Assembly: GCF_000011485.1 (NCBI RefSeq)
Contig: NC_005071.1
Span: 372,001-436,000 of the forward strand
Reading direction: 5' to 3'
Source: Prochlorococcus marinus str. MIT 9313
GTDB taxonomy: Bacteria > Cyanobacteriota > Cyanobacteriia > PCC-6307 > Cyanobiaceae
Length of the DNA: 64,000 nucleotides
Positions 8,928 to 17,613 of the stretch are shown here, piece by piece. The translations under genes were made by a program, and so were the position numbers. Within the stretch, counting starts at the first letter, position 1. Every line of letters begins with the position of its first letter. A model generated the notes under the pieces. The model was not told the DNA's origin, ran no database searches, and saw nothing but the letters and a program-made list of their open reading frames with translations.

Positions 8928-9011
8928 GCGGATGTGGCGGAATTGGTAGACGCGCTAGTTTCAGGTACTAGTGGCAGCAATGTCGTGGGAGTTCAAGTCT
9001 CCCCATCCGCA
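8928..9011 (+). tRNA. tRNA-Leu(CAG)
   Basis: 84-nt class II tRNA. Acceptor stem GCGGATG pairs with CATCCGC, the D-arm contains GGTAGACGCG, the anticodon arm CTAGT-TTCAGGT-ACTAG gives CAG, followed by a long variable arm and GTTCAAGTC in the T-loop. CCA is not encoded. Confidence 0.95.
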
Positions 9012-9020
9012 TTATCTTGA

Positions 9021-9296
9021 ATGAGTAATCGACCTCAAGCTGCATCCATGATTGTACTCAAGATTACCAATGCTTCGGAGTTGGTGGCTGCAAAAGTGGG
9101 TCGCTTCCTTGAGCGTCTCACTCCTGATGATTTAGACAGTTTCACTGTGGAAGATCAAGTCATCAAAAAGATGATTGAAAGTCTTGCTGCTGAAGGCTTA
9201 AAGGGTGAAATCGCAGCAGTGAATGGTCTTGATATTGATGGTGAACAGCTTGTCCTGAATGAAGGATTGAAGGTGCGTCAGCAAGCAACATTCTGA
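9021..9296 (+). CDS. Conserved small protein of unknown function
   Basis: 91 residues from the ATG at 9021, or 82 from the ATG at 9048 (MIVLKITNASEL), which looks the more natural start because the first nine residues are not part of the ordered sequence. The protein is soluble, with regular alternation of hydrophobic residues (VAAKVGRFLERL, VIKKMIESLAAEGLKGEI). I recognise it only as a hypothetical of the kind shared by cyanobacteria. It begins ten bases after tRNA-Leu(CAG) and precedes the SpoU methyltransferase, probably in one transcript. Confidence 0.75.
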   Translation: MSNRPQAASMIVLKITNASELVAAKVGRFLERLTPDDLDSFTVEDQVIKKMIESLAAEGLKGEIAAVNGLDIDGEQLVLNEGLKVRQQATF

Positions 9297-9327
9297 GGTT
9301 CTGTAGATCGGAGTTCATGCCTCGCTA

Positions 9328-10155
9328 TTGATTTCAAGTCGCCGCAATCCTCTGGTGCGGAGATTGAAATTCCTCGCTAGCAGCGAAGGTCGTCAAGAGC
9401 AGGCTTTGTTGCTGCTTGAGGGAACCCACCTGCTTCAGGAAGTGTTGCGAACCACACACCGTCCTAAAGAGATTGTGGCGACCAACTTTTGGCTGGAGCG
9501 TCATGGGGATCTTGTGCAGGCTTTGCCTGCAGAAACCTTGATTCATCAGGTCACCCCAAGTGTTTTGGAGGCTTCGTTGACGACAGTCAGCCCAGATGGT
9601 GTCGCCAGCCTTGTGCCCCTTGACTCTCTTCCGCAGGCTGTTAATCAAGCCAAGTTTGTGTTGGCTTTGGATCGGCTGCAGGATCCTGGCAACCTTGGCA
9701 CCTTGCTGCGAACAGCCTTGGCGGCAGAGGTGGAGGCGGTTTGGCTTGCGTCCGGGGCGGATCCCCTTAGCCCAAAAGTGTTGAGGGCTTCGGCGGGGGC
9801 CATCCTGCAGTTGCCCTATCAGCGCTTCGGGTCATCAGGGCAGGAGGCCGTGGAGCAGTTGGCTGAGCAGCTTGAATGGGCTGCTAGTCACGGTTTACAG
9901 GTCGTGGCCACCATGGTGCCGGGCTCTTCTGCAGCCCATTCTTGTTTGCCTTATTGGCAGCTGGACTGGAGAAAACCGACTGTGTTGGTGCTGGGCAATG
10001 AGGGATCCGGCCTGCATCCGCGTCTGCAGGCGTGTTGTACTGATTGCGTGACCTTGCCGCATAGCGCAGCAGTTGAGTCGCTCAATGTGGCGGCGGTGGC
10101 GGTGCCACTACTGCTTGAGCGGCGACGAGCCACAATGACCTTCTCCACGCAGTAG
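9328..10155 (+). CDS. SpoU/TrmH family RNA 2'-O-methyltransferase
   Basis: 275 residues with a TTG start at 9328; the nearby ATG at 9317 is closed at once by a stop. The N-terminal part (ISSRRNPLVRRLKFL, then LLLEGTHLLQEVL) matches the substrate-binding domain of SpoU enzymes. The C-terminal knotted SAM domain shows LGNEGSGL at 222-229 and VESLNVAAV at 249-257, the family's motifs. It methylates a ribose 2'-OH in tRNA or rRNA; the target nucleotide cannot be assigned. lpdA starts five bases after its stop. Confidence 0.9.
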   Translation: MISSRRNPLVRRLKFLASSEGRQEQALLLLEGTHLLQEVLRTTHRPKEIVATNFWLERHGDLVQALPAETLIHQVTPSVLEASLTTVSPDGVASLVPLDSLPQAVNQAKFVLALDRLQDPGNLGTLLRTALAAEVEAVWLASGADPLSPKVLRASAGAILQLPYQRFGSSGQEAVEQLAEQLEWAASHGLQVVATMVPGSSAAHSCLPYWQLDWRKPTVLVLGNEGSGLHPRLQACCTDCVTLPHSAAVESLNVAAVAVPLLLERRRATMTFSTQ

Positions 10156-10160
10156 TTCGG

Positions 10161-11630
10161 GTGAGCGAAGCCAGTTTCGACTTCGATGTGATCGTGATCG
10201 GTGCGGGTTACGGCGGTTTTGATGCCGCCAAGCATGCCGCTGATGATGGCCTCAAGGTGGCGATTGTGGAATCAGGTGAGATGGGCGGCACTTGCGTGAA
10301 TCGAGGCTGTGTGCCCTCTAAGGCATTGCTTGCTGCTAGTGGAAGGGTGCGTGAGCTGGCTGATGCTGAACACCTATCTGGTTTCGGGATCCATGCTGCA
10401 CCGGTGCGTTTTGAACGCCAGAAGATTGCTGACCATGCCAACCAGTTGGTGGCCACGATTCGTAGCAACCTCACCAAAACGCTGCAGCGGGCTGGTGTCA
10501 CGATCCTGCGTGGCCATGGACGATTGGAGGGAAGCCAGCGAATTGGCTTGAGAGAGAAAAGTGGAGTGGATCGGCTGCTCACTGCCAGGGATGTGATCCT
10601 TGCCACAGGCTCTGATCCATTTGTGCCCCCTGGGATTGAAACCGATGGACGCACGGTTTTTACCAGTGATGAAGCCGTGAATTTGGAATGGCTGCCGCGT
10701 TGGATTGCAATTATCGGCAGTGGTTATATCGGCCTTGAATTTGCCGATGTTTATACGGCTCTCGGCTGTGAAGTCACGATGATTGAGGCGTTGGATCGGG
10801 TCATGCCAACCTTTGACCCCGACATCACCAAGATGGCAGCTCGGCATTTGATTGAAGGACGTGACATCGATGCACGTGCTGGTGTGCTGGCTAGCAAGGT
10901 GATCCCTGGCTGCCCGGTAAGGATCGAACTGGCGGAGATGAAAAGCCGTGAGCTGGTGGATAGCTTGGAGGTGGATGCGGTGCTCGTCGCTACTGGTCGG
11001 GTGCCAAGTAGCAAGGGGCTCAATCTTGAGTCGGTTGGTGTGGAGACCAATCGTGGCTTTGTGCCGATTGACGACAGCATGCGGGTATTGGTCAACGGAA
11101 AGCCGCTGCCTCATCTTTGGGCCGTCGGTGATGTCACTGGCAAGCTGATGTTGGCCCATACAGCCGCAGCACAGGGCACGCTGGCTGTTGACAACATTCA
11201 GGGACACTCCCGCACGATTGATTACCGCAGTATTCCAGCCGCAACCTTCACTCATCCGGAGATCAGTTCAGTGGGGTTGAGTGAAGCTGATGCCAAAGAT
11301 CTTGCCGCCAAGGATGGGTTTGAGTTGGGGAGTGTGCGCAGCTATTTCAAGGCCAATTCCAAAGCACTAGCAGAGCTGGAGAGTGATGGATTGATGAAGT
11401 TGTTGTTCCGCAAAGACAATGGTGAAGTTCTTGGTGCTCATATCTATGGATTGCACGCCGCCGATTTGATCCAGGAGGTAGCCAATGCGGTGGCACGACG
11501 TCAGAGCGTTGCTCAATTGGCCACTGAAGTGCATACCCATCCCACCCTGAGTGAAGTGGTGGAAGTGGCCTATAAACAGGCGGCCAAACAGCTGGCTAAG
11601 GCGGTTGTTGCATCGGCCAGTGCTTCCTAG
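10161..11630 (+). CDS. lpdA: Dihydrolipoamide dehydrogenase (E3)
   Basis: 489 residues, GTG start. A flavoprotein disulfide reductase that reoxidises dihydrolipoamide of pyruvate dehydrogenase, and in other organisms glycine cleavage, producing NADH. The FAD-binding GAGYGG is at 14-19, the redox disulfide C45/C50 in CVNRGC, the NAD-binding GSGYIGLEF in the middle, and the catalytic HPT...E motif has H460 near the C-terminus. The pdhA subunit is encoded in the same window at 23.1-24.2 kb. Tight spacing to the methyltransferase gene suggests cotranscription. Confidence 0.95.
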   Translation: MSEASFDFDVIVIGAGYGGFDAAKHAADDGLKVAIVESGEMGGTCVNRGCVPSKALLAASGRVRELADAEHLSGFGIHAAPVRFERQKIADHANQLVATIRSNLTKTLQRAGVTILRGHGRLEGSQRIGLREKSGVDRLLTARDVILATGSDPFVPPGIETDGRTVFTSDEAVNLEWLPRWIAIIGSGYIGLEFADVYTALGCEVTMIEALDRVMPTFDPDITKMAARHLIEGRDIDARAGVLASKVIPGCPVRIELAEMKSRELVDSLEVDAVLVATGRVPSSKGLNLESVGVETNRGFVPIDDSMRVLVNGKPLPHLWAVGDVTGKLMLAHTAAAQGTLAVDNIQGHSRTIDYRSIPAATFTHPEISSVGLSEADAKDLAAKDGFELGSVRSYFKANSKALAELESDGLMKLLFRKDNGEVLGAHIYGLHAADLIQEVANAVARRQSVAQLATEVHTHPTLSEVVEVAYKQAAKQLAKAVVASASAS

Positions 11631-11693
11631 GCCGCTGTTCTTCAAGCAGGTCTTAGCCCTGCGGTTCACTGTTTTTAATTGCACTATCACCCG

Positions 11694-12599
11694 ATGGAGA
11701 TCCGCAGACGTCCGCCCAATCCAAGTGTCAAGGTGGCGCATTTGCAGTACGCCATTCCTCACGCCGATGCTGAGCCGCGCCACATTCTTGAGAAGATTGT
11801 TTGGGAGAAGGACCGTGAAGTTGAGACGGCAAGACAGCGTGTACCCCTAGAGACGCTTAAATCTCAGATCGCAGACTTGCCCATCCCTCGAGATTTCATT
11901 GCAGCCTTGCGTCAGGCTTCGCGAGCTCCGGCAGTGATTGCTGAAGTGAAGAAGGCCAGCCCAAGTCAAGGTGTGATCCGTGCGGACTTTGACCCTGTTT
12001 TGATCGCCAATGCCTATGCGGAAGGTGGTGCTAGTTGCTTGTCTGTGCTGACCGATAAGAGCTTCTTCCAGGGTGGATTTGAGGTGCTTGTTGAGGTGCG
12101 GCAGACGGTTGGGCTACCACTGCTATGTAAGGACTTCATCCTGACGCCATATCAGCTTTATCAGGCGCGTGCTGCAGGTGCAGATGCTGCCTTGTTGATT
12201 GTGGCGATCCTCTCTGATCAGGACCTGACGTATTTGAGCAAGGTGGCCAACAGTCTTGGACTCAATGTCTTAGTGGAAGTGCATGATGCTGAGGAACTTG
12301 AACGGGTTCTCAACCTTGGTGGTTTCCCACTGATTGGTATCAATAATCGTGATCTCACCACCTTTGAGACAGACCTTGAAACCACTGAAACACTGAGCCA
12401 GCAATTCGCTACTCGATTGCAGCAGCAGGGTGTCTTGTTGGTGAGTGAATCGGGCTTGTTTAACCGCGCTGATTTGGACAGGGTTCAGGCAGTAGGCGCT
12501 GAAGCTGTGTTGGTAGGAGAAGCCCTGATGCGTCAGTCGGATGTTTGTGCTGGCTTACAGCAGCTGATGATTGGAGACGAAGGAACGAGCAACAGCTGA
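11694..12599 (+). CDS. trpC: Indole-3-glycerol phosphate synthase
   Basis: 301 residues from the ATG at 11694 ([11 protein letters not shown]); a TTG five codons earlier is possible but weaker. TIM-barrel enzyme of tryptophan synthesis that closes the indole ring with loss of CO2. Seen are [11 protein letters not shown] with the substrate lysine, LLCKDFI, the GINNRDL segment with the conserved Asn, and SESGL plus GEALM for phosphate binding. It has the N-terminal extension of about 45 residues before the helix ILEKIVWEK that other cyanobacterial TrpC proteins carry. Confidence 0.94.
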   Translation: MEIRRRPPNPSVKVAHLQYAIPHADAEPRHILEKIVWEKDREVETARQRVPLETLKSQIADLPIPRDFIAALRQASRAPAVIAEVKKASPSQGVIRADFDPVLIANAYAEGGASCLSVLTDKSFFQGGFEVLVEVRQTVGLPLLCKDFILTPYQLYQARAAGADAALLIVAILSDQDLTYLSKVANSLGLNVLVEVHDAEELERVLNLGGFPLIGINNRDLTTFETDLETTETLSQQFATRLQQQGVLLVSESGLFNRADLDRVQAVGAEAVLVGEALMRQSDVCAGLQQLMIGDEGTSNS

Positions 12600-12638
12600 T
12601 CACTTTTTTTCTTTTATTTGAGGAATCGTTGCGATGCA

Positions 12639-12826
12639 TTACCACAGCAAGAGGTTGATCTGAGCTTGCTGTGAGTTAAGGATGAGCCGTTGCTCTTTGA
12701 GCTCAAGATGCGCTTGGTTGAGGTCTTGGTGAGTGTCTTTAAGTTCCTTGTTTTGGTTGGCGGTTTCTCGAGATCTTTCGCCGCTTCCTTGATGCGTTAA
12801 TTCTGTTTGTTGCTCATAGGTGTCAT
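12639..12826 (-). pseudogene. Decayed small coiled-coil protein
   Basis: Reading the minus strand from ATG 12826 (or 12817, which has AAGG eight bases ahead) gives MTPMSNKQN, an ochre stop, then RIKEAAKDLEK in the same frame. After about that point the neighbouring frame continues with QNKELKDTHQDLNQAHLEL and on to a stop at 12639. Joined by one stop and one frameshift the pieces make a continuous Gln/Lys/Glu/Leu-rich helix of about 60 residues, typical of a small coiled coil. The reconstruction is inference; a chance open frame is the alternative. Confidence 0.4.
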
Positions 12827-12899
12827 CCTTCTGTTTCTAATCTTCTAACTATTTCAGGCATTTTCCAGGGGGTGGCTCTGTTGTTTCGATTCAACAGCC

Positions 12900-13145
12900 T
12901 TGATGAGATGGCGACACAAATTGGCAATGCTCGAGGTTCGTGAGTTGCCTGAGCTGATTACCTCTTTACGTGCAGATCATGTTGAGAAATCATTGCGCTT
13001 GTTTGCAGACGACGACTTTGATAATCAGATGAGATCTCTGATGAACGAGCGTTCGCAGCGCTTATTTGCGGATCAAGAGGCAAGCGACTGTTGTGTTGAG
13101 TTCCTTGCTTCTCTGCGCGACGAACAGCTCAAGGCCCATGCATGA
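12900..13145 (+). CDS. Small protein of unknown function, 81 aa
   Basis: TTG start at 12900 or ATG at 12903. The product is a charged helical protein (ELPELITSLRADHVEKSLRL) with a Cys pair (DCCVE) near its end, and no membrane segment. I recognise no family. It lies on the plus strand between trpC and the nickel transporter gene and has normal coding composition, so I take it as a real gene with moderate confidence. Confidence 0.55.
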   Translation: MMRWRHKLAMLEVRELPELITSLRADHVEKSLRLFADDDFDNQMRSLMNERSQRLFADQEASDCCVEFLASLRDEQLKAHA

Positions 13146-13249
13146 GCAGAGCTTGCCTACAATGCTTATAGCGCCTGATCTGTTCAGCAGTGGCATCAGC
13201 GCAATTCCACCCTCAATCCGTCAGACTTCCTCTTGACTGTTTCGATTTC

Positions 13250-13930
13250 ATGCTGATCAGCATCCTCACGGGCTTCGCTGCGGGAGCCCTTCATGTGGTG
13301 GGTGGTGCTGATCATCTTGTTGCCATCGCACCGAGCGCATTACGTAAGCCGGCTACGGCATTACGCAGTGGCCTTGCTTGGGGGATTGGCCATTCAACAG
13401 GTGTTCTGGTTCTTTCAACCATTGCCATTGTTTTGAAAGACCTTGTCCATATCGAGCGCATGTCCTCCTGGGCCGAATTCTGCGTAGGAGTGGCGTTGCT
13501 TGTGGTTGGAGCGATGGCGATTCGTACTGCTCTTGGCCTGGATATCCACACCCATCAGCACACGCATCAGCAAAACTATGGTCACGCCCATGACCATCAA
13601 CATGTGCACCTGCATCTGCGTGGGCGACACCAGCACGGGCGACATGCTCATGCAGCAAGCAGTCTTGGCCTCCTTCATGGCTTGGCTGGGGCCAGCCATC
13701 TAATTGCAGTGATTCCCGCGCTGGCCTTGCCTCCTCTTGGGGCTTTGATCTATATGGCGGCTTATCTGTTGGGTTCCATCGCAGCGATGGTTGCCGTTGT
13801 TGGTGCGATTTCCTTAGCCACATTGCGTGTGGGGCGTCGTGCCTTGCCTTTGCTGGTTGGATCAACAGGTGGGCTATCGATCATTACGGGCTTCTTTTGG
13901 TTACAGAAAACATCCCCTCAGCTTCTTTGA
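13250..13930 (+). CDS. sodT: Putative nickel transporter of the Ni-SOD set
   Basis: 227 residues from the ATG at 13250; a GTG at 13190 would add 20 residues before the first membrane segment. About six hydrophobic helices are visible. The first carries HVVGGADH, resembling the metal-binding HX5DH pattern of the NiCoT/HupE-type transporters, and a central loop is extremely His-rich (DIHTHQHTHQQNYGHAH and more), as expected for Ni2+ or Co2+ handling at the inner membrane. It is encoded face to face with sodX and sodN, so nickel supply for superoxide dismutase is the likely role. The assignment rests on context plus histidines; the ion is not proven. Confidence 0.78.
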   Translation: MLISILTGFAAGALHVVGGADHLVAIAPSALRKPATALRSGLAWGIGHSTGVLVLSTIAIVLKDLVHIERMSSWAEFCVGVALLVVGAMAIRTALGLDIHTHQHTHQQNYGHAHDHQHVHLHLRGRHQHGRHAHAASSLGLLHGLAGASHLIAVIPALALPPLGALIYMAAYLLGSIAAMVAVVGAISLATLRVGRRALPLLVGSTGGLSIITGFFWLQKTSPQLL

Positions 13931-13950
13931 TTGCCTAATCTGCTGGGCTC

Positions 13951-14307
13951 TTATGCGCTGAAGGGAACACGCCATACGCATTCAGCGATGCCAAGCAGGC
14001 TGTCGCGATTCACCAAACCGAAATGCCGGCTGTCTGTGCTTGCTTGCTCGTTGTCACCACGTAGCTCCAGCCCGGAATTGTTGATTGCAATCAGGCGTTT
14101 GATCAGCAGGGTGGCTGGTTTCAATGGATGACGGACAACCACTACACAGCCTGCCTTGAGCCGCCTGTCATATCTGGTGATCGGTTGAAAGATCACCAGG
14201 TCGCCAGGGGCAAGGCTGGGGCTCATTGAGTCTCCATCGACACGAGCGTGGCGACGAAGACCTGAAAGCAGCAGGAACAGCGAACGCCAGTTCGCTGTTG
14301 GCATCAT
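13951..14307 (-). CDS. sodX: Nickel superoxide dismutase maturation protease
   Basis: 118 residues, a short signal-peptidase-I-like (S26) serine protease. The nucleophile is S27 in GDSMSPSL and the general-base lysine is K70 in LIKRL, followed by LRGDN, the box usually written GDN. It lacks the extra domains of normal signal peptidases. In organisms with Ni-SOD this protein removes the propeptide so that the N-terminal His can bind nickel. It lies ten bases downstream of sodN on the same strand. Confidence 0.9.
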   Translation of the reverse strand: MMPTANWRSLFLLLSGLRRHARVDGDSMSPSLAPGDLVIFQPITRYDRRLKAGCVVVVRHPLKPATLLIKRLIAINNSGLELRGDNEQASTDSRHFGLVNRDSLLGIAECVWRVPFSA

Positions 14308-14317
14308 GTTTGTTGGC

Positions 14318-14791
14318 TTAACTGGCTCTCACCCAGGCGTCATTGCGACCCTTGGATTTCCAGAACATCGTGTGAATGGCTTCCACAGCTTTGATCAGTT
14401 CATCTGCCTTGGATTGATCGATGTTGACCTTGCAGGCGCTGCAGAGCTTGGCCGCTTTCCAGAAGATGTCATGCAGATTCGGGAAAGTTGCCAGATGCTC
14501 TGGCTTGAAATAATCCGTCCAGAGGATCAGTAGCTCGTTCTTGGTTTGCTGAGCTTGTTCTTCCTTGATGGCGACGAAACGGGAGAAGGTGTTGTTGTAA
14601 GCCGCCCAAGCAGCCGGATCGTTGCCTGAGGGAGGCTGCAGTTCGAGCAGCTTTTTGGTCATCGATACGACGGCTTCAGCTGAGACTGTTGCCGAGGCGG
14701 GATCGTAAACGCCGCAAGGGCCATCACAGTGAGCCTGGACCGAAGCGGCCGGCAGGTTGCTGTGAAGTGTAGAAAGTGCCGAGCGCAACAT
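14318..14791 (-). CDS. sodN: Nickel-containing superoxide dismutase
   Basis: 157 residues from ATG 14791 (an ATG at 14812 would add seven). The nickel hook HCDGPCGVY follows a 20-residue propeptide, so the mature protein of about 137 residues would begin with the nickel-binding His, with Cys2 and Cys6 as further ligands. The rest is helical and ends near residue 150 with an Arg/Lys-rich tail. The enzyme dismutates superoxide. The absence of Fe- or Mn-SOD signatures elsewhere in the window fits the nickel-for-iron strategy of marine picocyanobacteria. sodX follows directly; an FKBP gene lies upstream. Confidence 0.96.
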   Translation of the reverse strand: MLRSALSTLHSNLPAASVQAHCDGPCGVYDPASATVSAEAVVSMTKKLLELQPPSGNDPAAWAAYNNTFSRFVAIKEEQAQQTKNELLILWTDYFKPEHLATFPNLHDIFWKAAKLCSACKVNIDQSKADELIKAVEAIHTMFWKSKGRNDAWVRAS

Positions 14792-14880
14792 CTGGCAGAT
14801 AGAGAAAGCCAAACTGAGCCTACCCAGGCTGATTGCTAATTGGGTTTGCTTTTGATTTGATTTGCTTTTCAGTCTTTAGA

Positions 14881-15513
14881 TCATTTGATGCCCAGGAGTT
14901 CGACTTCGAAAATCAACGTGGCGTTGCCAGGGATGACACGGCCTGCGCCGCGGCTTCCGTAGCCAAGCTCTGGGGGGATGACCAGCTTGCGCTTGCCGCC
15001 CACCTTCATGCCAGCAACGCCTTCATCCCAGCCTTTGATCACTCGCCCTGCACCGAGGGGGAACTCGAACGGCCCACGTTTGTAGCTGCTGTCGAATTCC
15101 TGGCCGTTTTCCAGTGTGCCGCGGTAGTTCACGGAAACGGTTTGGCCTGCTGTGGCCTCCGGGCCATCGCCGATCTTGAGGTCAGTGATGCTCAGACCAC
15201 TGGCTGTTAGTTGGGATGGTTCTGCTTCGATTGGGCCGCCAAGGGCTGAGGCATTGGCTTGCGCGGCATCGATTTCAGCAGCATCTGCTTTGGAGCCGTT
15301 GACCGCCATCTTGAATAGTGTTGGGTTGGGATCGTCGGGGTCGAGTTCAAGCACTGCCATGCTCAAAGCAGCTGGCTCGACAGTTCGCACCTCTGCCTGC
15401 ACGGCATTCAGATTGCTGTCGGCGACCACAACTGAGGGTGACACGATCTGGCTGACAAAGGCCACAACCACGCACACCACAAAGACTGCTGCACTGATGA
15501 AGATGTCGCGCAC
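14881..15513 (-). CDS. FKBP-type peptidyl-prolyl isomerase, membrane-anchored or exported
   Basis: 210 residues. Residues 5-30 form a hydrophobic helix ([17 protein letters not shown]) acting as signal peptide or anchor, followed by a 90-residue linker. The FKBP domain occupies about 123-210, with [31 protein letters not shown], and GYGSRGAG preceding the last strand. It would speed prolyl isomerisation of proteins outside the cytosol. It lies upstream of sodN on the same strand, 89 bases away; whether it helps fold the dismutase is speculation. Confidence 0.92.
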   Translation of the reverse strand: MRDIFISAAVFVVCVVVAFVSQIVSPSVVVADSNLNAVQAEVRTVEPAALSMAVLELDPDDPNPTLFKMAVNGSKADAAEIDAAQANASALGGPIEAEPSQLTASGLSITDLKIGDGPEATAGQTVSVNYRGTLENGQEFDSSYKRGPFEFPLGAGRVIKGWDEGVAGMKVGGKRKLVIPPELGYGSRGAGRVIPGNATLIFEVELLGIK

Positions 15514-15530
15514 TGAATCTCAATAATCAA

Positions 15531-15713
15531 TCAACATGATTCTGGCAGGAGATGCAGCTTTCGACTGTGCTTGGTTGATTTCTGCTGTTTCAGTTGCCTT
15601 TGCTGCTGCTCCAGCTAGTTGACCCTGCCCTGCAGTTGATTGGTGTCTTTCTGGCTGGCCAAGAAAAAATCCTGGACAATCTTGTCGCGATTACGTTCAA
15701 GCTTGAGAGCCAT
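15531..15713 (-). pseudogene. Small coiled-coil gene interrupted by an amber codon
   Basis: ATG at 15713 opens MALKLERNRDKIVQDFFL and reaches a TAG at 15617-15615 after 32 codons. The same frame then continues with LEQQQRQLKQQK for 27 more codons to a TGA at 15531. Replacing TAG by GAG or CAG would make one uninterrupted coiled coil across the stop (GRVN-x-LEQQQRQL). Either a nonsense mutation truncated a 60-residue protein or the 32-residue product is the functional one. Unknown family. Confidence 0.45.
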
Positions 15714-16100
15714 TGATTGGATTGGCTAAGGAGTTTCACCACCGAGGGCCTTGAATATGGCTGCCCATAGGGCAGCAGCTTGTGGTTGCTTTAGGCATCT
15801 AAGGTTTATCCATTCTTGAAGACATAGATATAAAATTGATCTCTTGATGTGACTGAGGACCCGGCAAAAATTGAAGATAGAATGAAGCCTTAATAGTGGT
15901 TGATCTGTGCCATATTCTCCGTGAGTTCAGGTCTGGTTCAGAGTTGTGGTATTTGATTCAGCCTTAGATCCCAATCCTAAGGACGTCGTTATTGGCTTGG
16001 TGAGATTAATTATTAGGGCTGTTAGTGCAGCCACACCAATAACTGCCTCAAGCTTTGCTCTGCAAGCTAGTTTTCAAAACACTATGAGCTGAGGATTTAG
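15714..16100. other. Upstream region of the porin-like gene
   Basis: No gene seen. It should carry the promoter of the outer-membrane protein at 16101. A minus-strand frame open without start codon ends at about 15730 (reading ...AALWAAIFKALGGETP), too weak to call. Confidence 0.3.
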
Positions 16101-17198
16101 TTGATTCCAGTGCAGCGATCGCTACGCCTTCCTTTATCGCTTGCTGGTGCTGCTGCTCTTGCATTAGCCAGCTCTCCTATCCAGCCAGTCGCTGCTCAAG
16201 AAGACGGCAGTGCAGCAGATCTAGGCGTGATGGAGATCAACCTCAAAGACGCTGTGCGCTTCAACTGGGGTTTTCAAGGTGCCTTGCAAGGAGCAGGAAC
16301 ACCTAACCAAGCAGGTATTGGCGCCTTCCTTCCCATAGCCGTTGGCGAGAACAGCGTCTTGTTTGTAGATGCCTTAGCCAACGCTAACTTCTCTGACTAC
16401 AACAACGACTCCAGCATCATCAACACAGAAGTTGCTGGTACCACGATCAGCACCTCAACCCGTTTGGGATACCGCTGGCTCAATGGTGATCGCAGCTGGA
16501 TGTATGGAGTGAATGCTGGCTATGACAGCCGGCCTGTGAATACAGGAGATGCGGATACTGGGGTAACTGTTTGGAACAAGGAAGATGTGTTCTTCCAGCA
16601 AATTGCAGCAGGTCTAGAAGCAGTTAGTGAGTCCTGGAACTTCAACGCCTATGGACTATTTCCTATTGGTGATACAGAGCAACGCCTCAACAGTTACTAC
16701 GACGGAGGTGCTCTACATACCTATGGCTTAGATGTTGGCTACAGGGTCTCACCTAATGTAAATGCTTCGTGTGGCTACTACTACCAGCATGGTGATGATC
16801 TAACAGAAGATGATGGCTCTGGTGTTAAAGGAAGACTGGCCTACAACATTAGTAATGGCTTAACTATTGGGGCTAACCTTTCTTACGATGAAGCCTTTGA
16901 TACGCGCTTTACTGCAGATATTAAATATCGATTTGGTAGCAATAGCTATGTATCTCCAAGTAAGCAAGATTCACCTGTTATACAAGCTTTATCATCAACG
17001 CCAAAAAATCGAGATATTAGATTGCATGACTCACTCTGGGCCTGCGTTCCATCATGTGGTCTGGCTATCCTTTCAGGTGGGACGAATCCTATATCCTCCA
17101 CCTCCTGCATAATCTGTCTTTGTCATAACGGGCTTTGGAGTGAAGAGGGCCTAAGTGGTGCTGATTGTCGCAAGGTGATCCCTGGCTGGGTGCCATGA
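16101..17198 (+). CDS. Porin-like outer-membrane beta-barrel protein, odd C-terminus
   Basis: 365 residues with a TTG start (or GTG at 16110). Residues 1-32 are a signal peptide ending PVAAQ. From about 45 to 290 the sequence alternates as expected for a beta barrel (TSTRLGYRWLNGDRSWMYG, LDVGYRVSPNVNASCGYYY, GANLSYDEAFDTRFTADI) and resembles the inverse-autotransporter barrels common among picocyanobacterial outer-membrane proteins. After the strand ending KYRFGS and the segment TPKNRDIRLHDS, the last 55 residues turn Cys-rich (eight Cys) and no longer look like a barrel, so the true end may have been lost by a frameshift near 17030. Confidence 0.7.
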   Translation: MIPVQRSLRLPLSLAGAAALALASSPIQPVAAQEDGSAADLGVMEINLKDAVRFNWGFQGALQGAGTPNQAGIGAFLPIAVGENSVLFVDALANANFSDYNNDSSIINTEVAGTTISTSTRLGYRWLNGDRSWMYGVNAGYDSRPVNTGDADTGVTVWNKEDVFFQQIAAGLEAVSESWNFNAYGLFPIGDTEQRLNSYYDGGALHTYGLDVGYRVSPNVNASCGYYYQHGDDLTEDDGSGVKGRLAYNISNGLTIGANLSYDEAFDTRFTADIKYRFGSNSYVSPSKQDSPVIQALSSTPKNRDIRLHDSLWACVPSCGLAILSGGTNPISSTSCIICLCHNGLWSEEGLSGADCRKVIPGWVP

Positions 17199-17601
17199 GA
17201 ATGGTTGCGCTAATAACAAAATTGATCCTGTCACTTATCAAAATACCTGCAATCATAGGAGCTTTTTATTTTTTCAATCGCTTCACTATTGGCTCAAAAT
17301 GACCATCGATACCTGGCACCTTCTTGCCAATAAGCTGCTTGCAAAGGCGTGTGATTGATCGGAACGACGGGAGTCAACTCTGGCAATAATTACTCGGCAA
17401 TACCAAGCCAGCCATCAACTTCTTGCTTCTAACCAATACCCATATCTCCTCAACTAATCATCAGAATCTGAACGGGAGCTCACCATCTCAAATGCCATTA
17501 GCCCTGCCGAATTTCACGGCCACTTGATTCTGCCTCGTTGGCGACATTGCTGAGGAGATCAGCTTGTCTGTTCGGCAACCGCGTCAAGATGGCTTTGGTG
17601 T
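17199..17601. other. Intergenic stretch before lnt
   Basis: AT-rich, no supported gene on either strand. It may contain eroded 3' sequence of the porin-like gene and the lnt promoter. Confidence 0.3.
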
Positions 17602-17613
17602 TTGGTGTTGACC

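Noticed and set aside
10374-11255. Minus-strand frame of 293 residues inside lpdA
   Set aside because: Antisense shadow of a clearly functional lpdA; lacks any recognisable domain.
13353-13865. Minus-strand frame of 170 residues opposite sodT
   Set aside because: Shadow created by the His-rich loop codons; no family features.
15740-15940. Minus-strand stretch of about 66 codons open without start codon upstream of the porin-like gene
   Set aside because: Length is within chance for an AT-rich gap, no start codon, and no recognisable motif.
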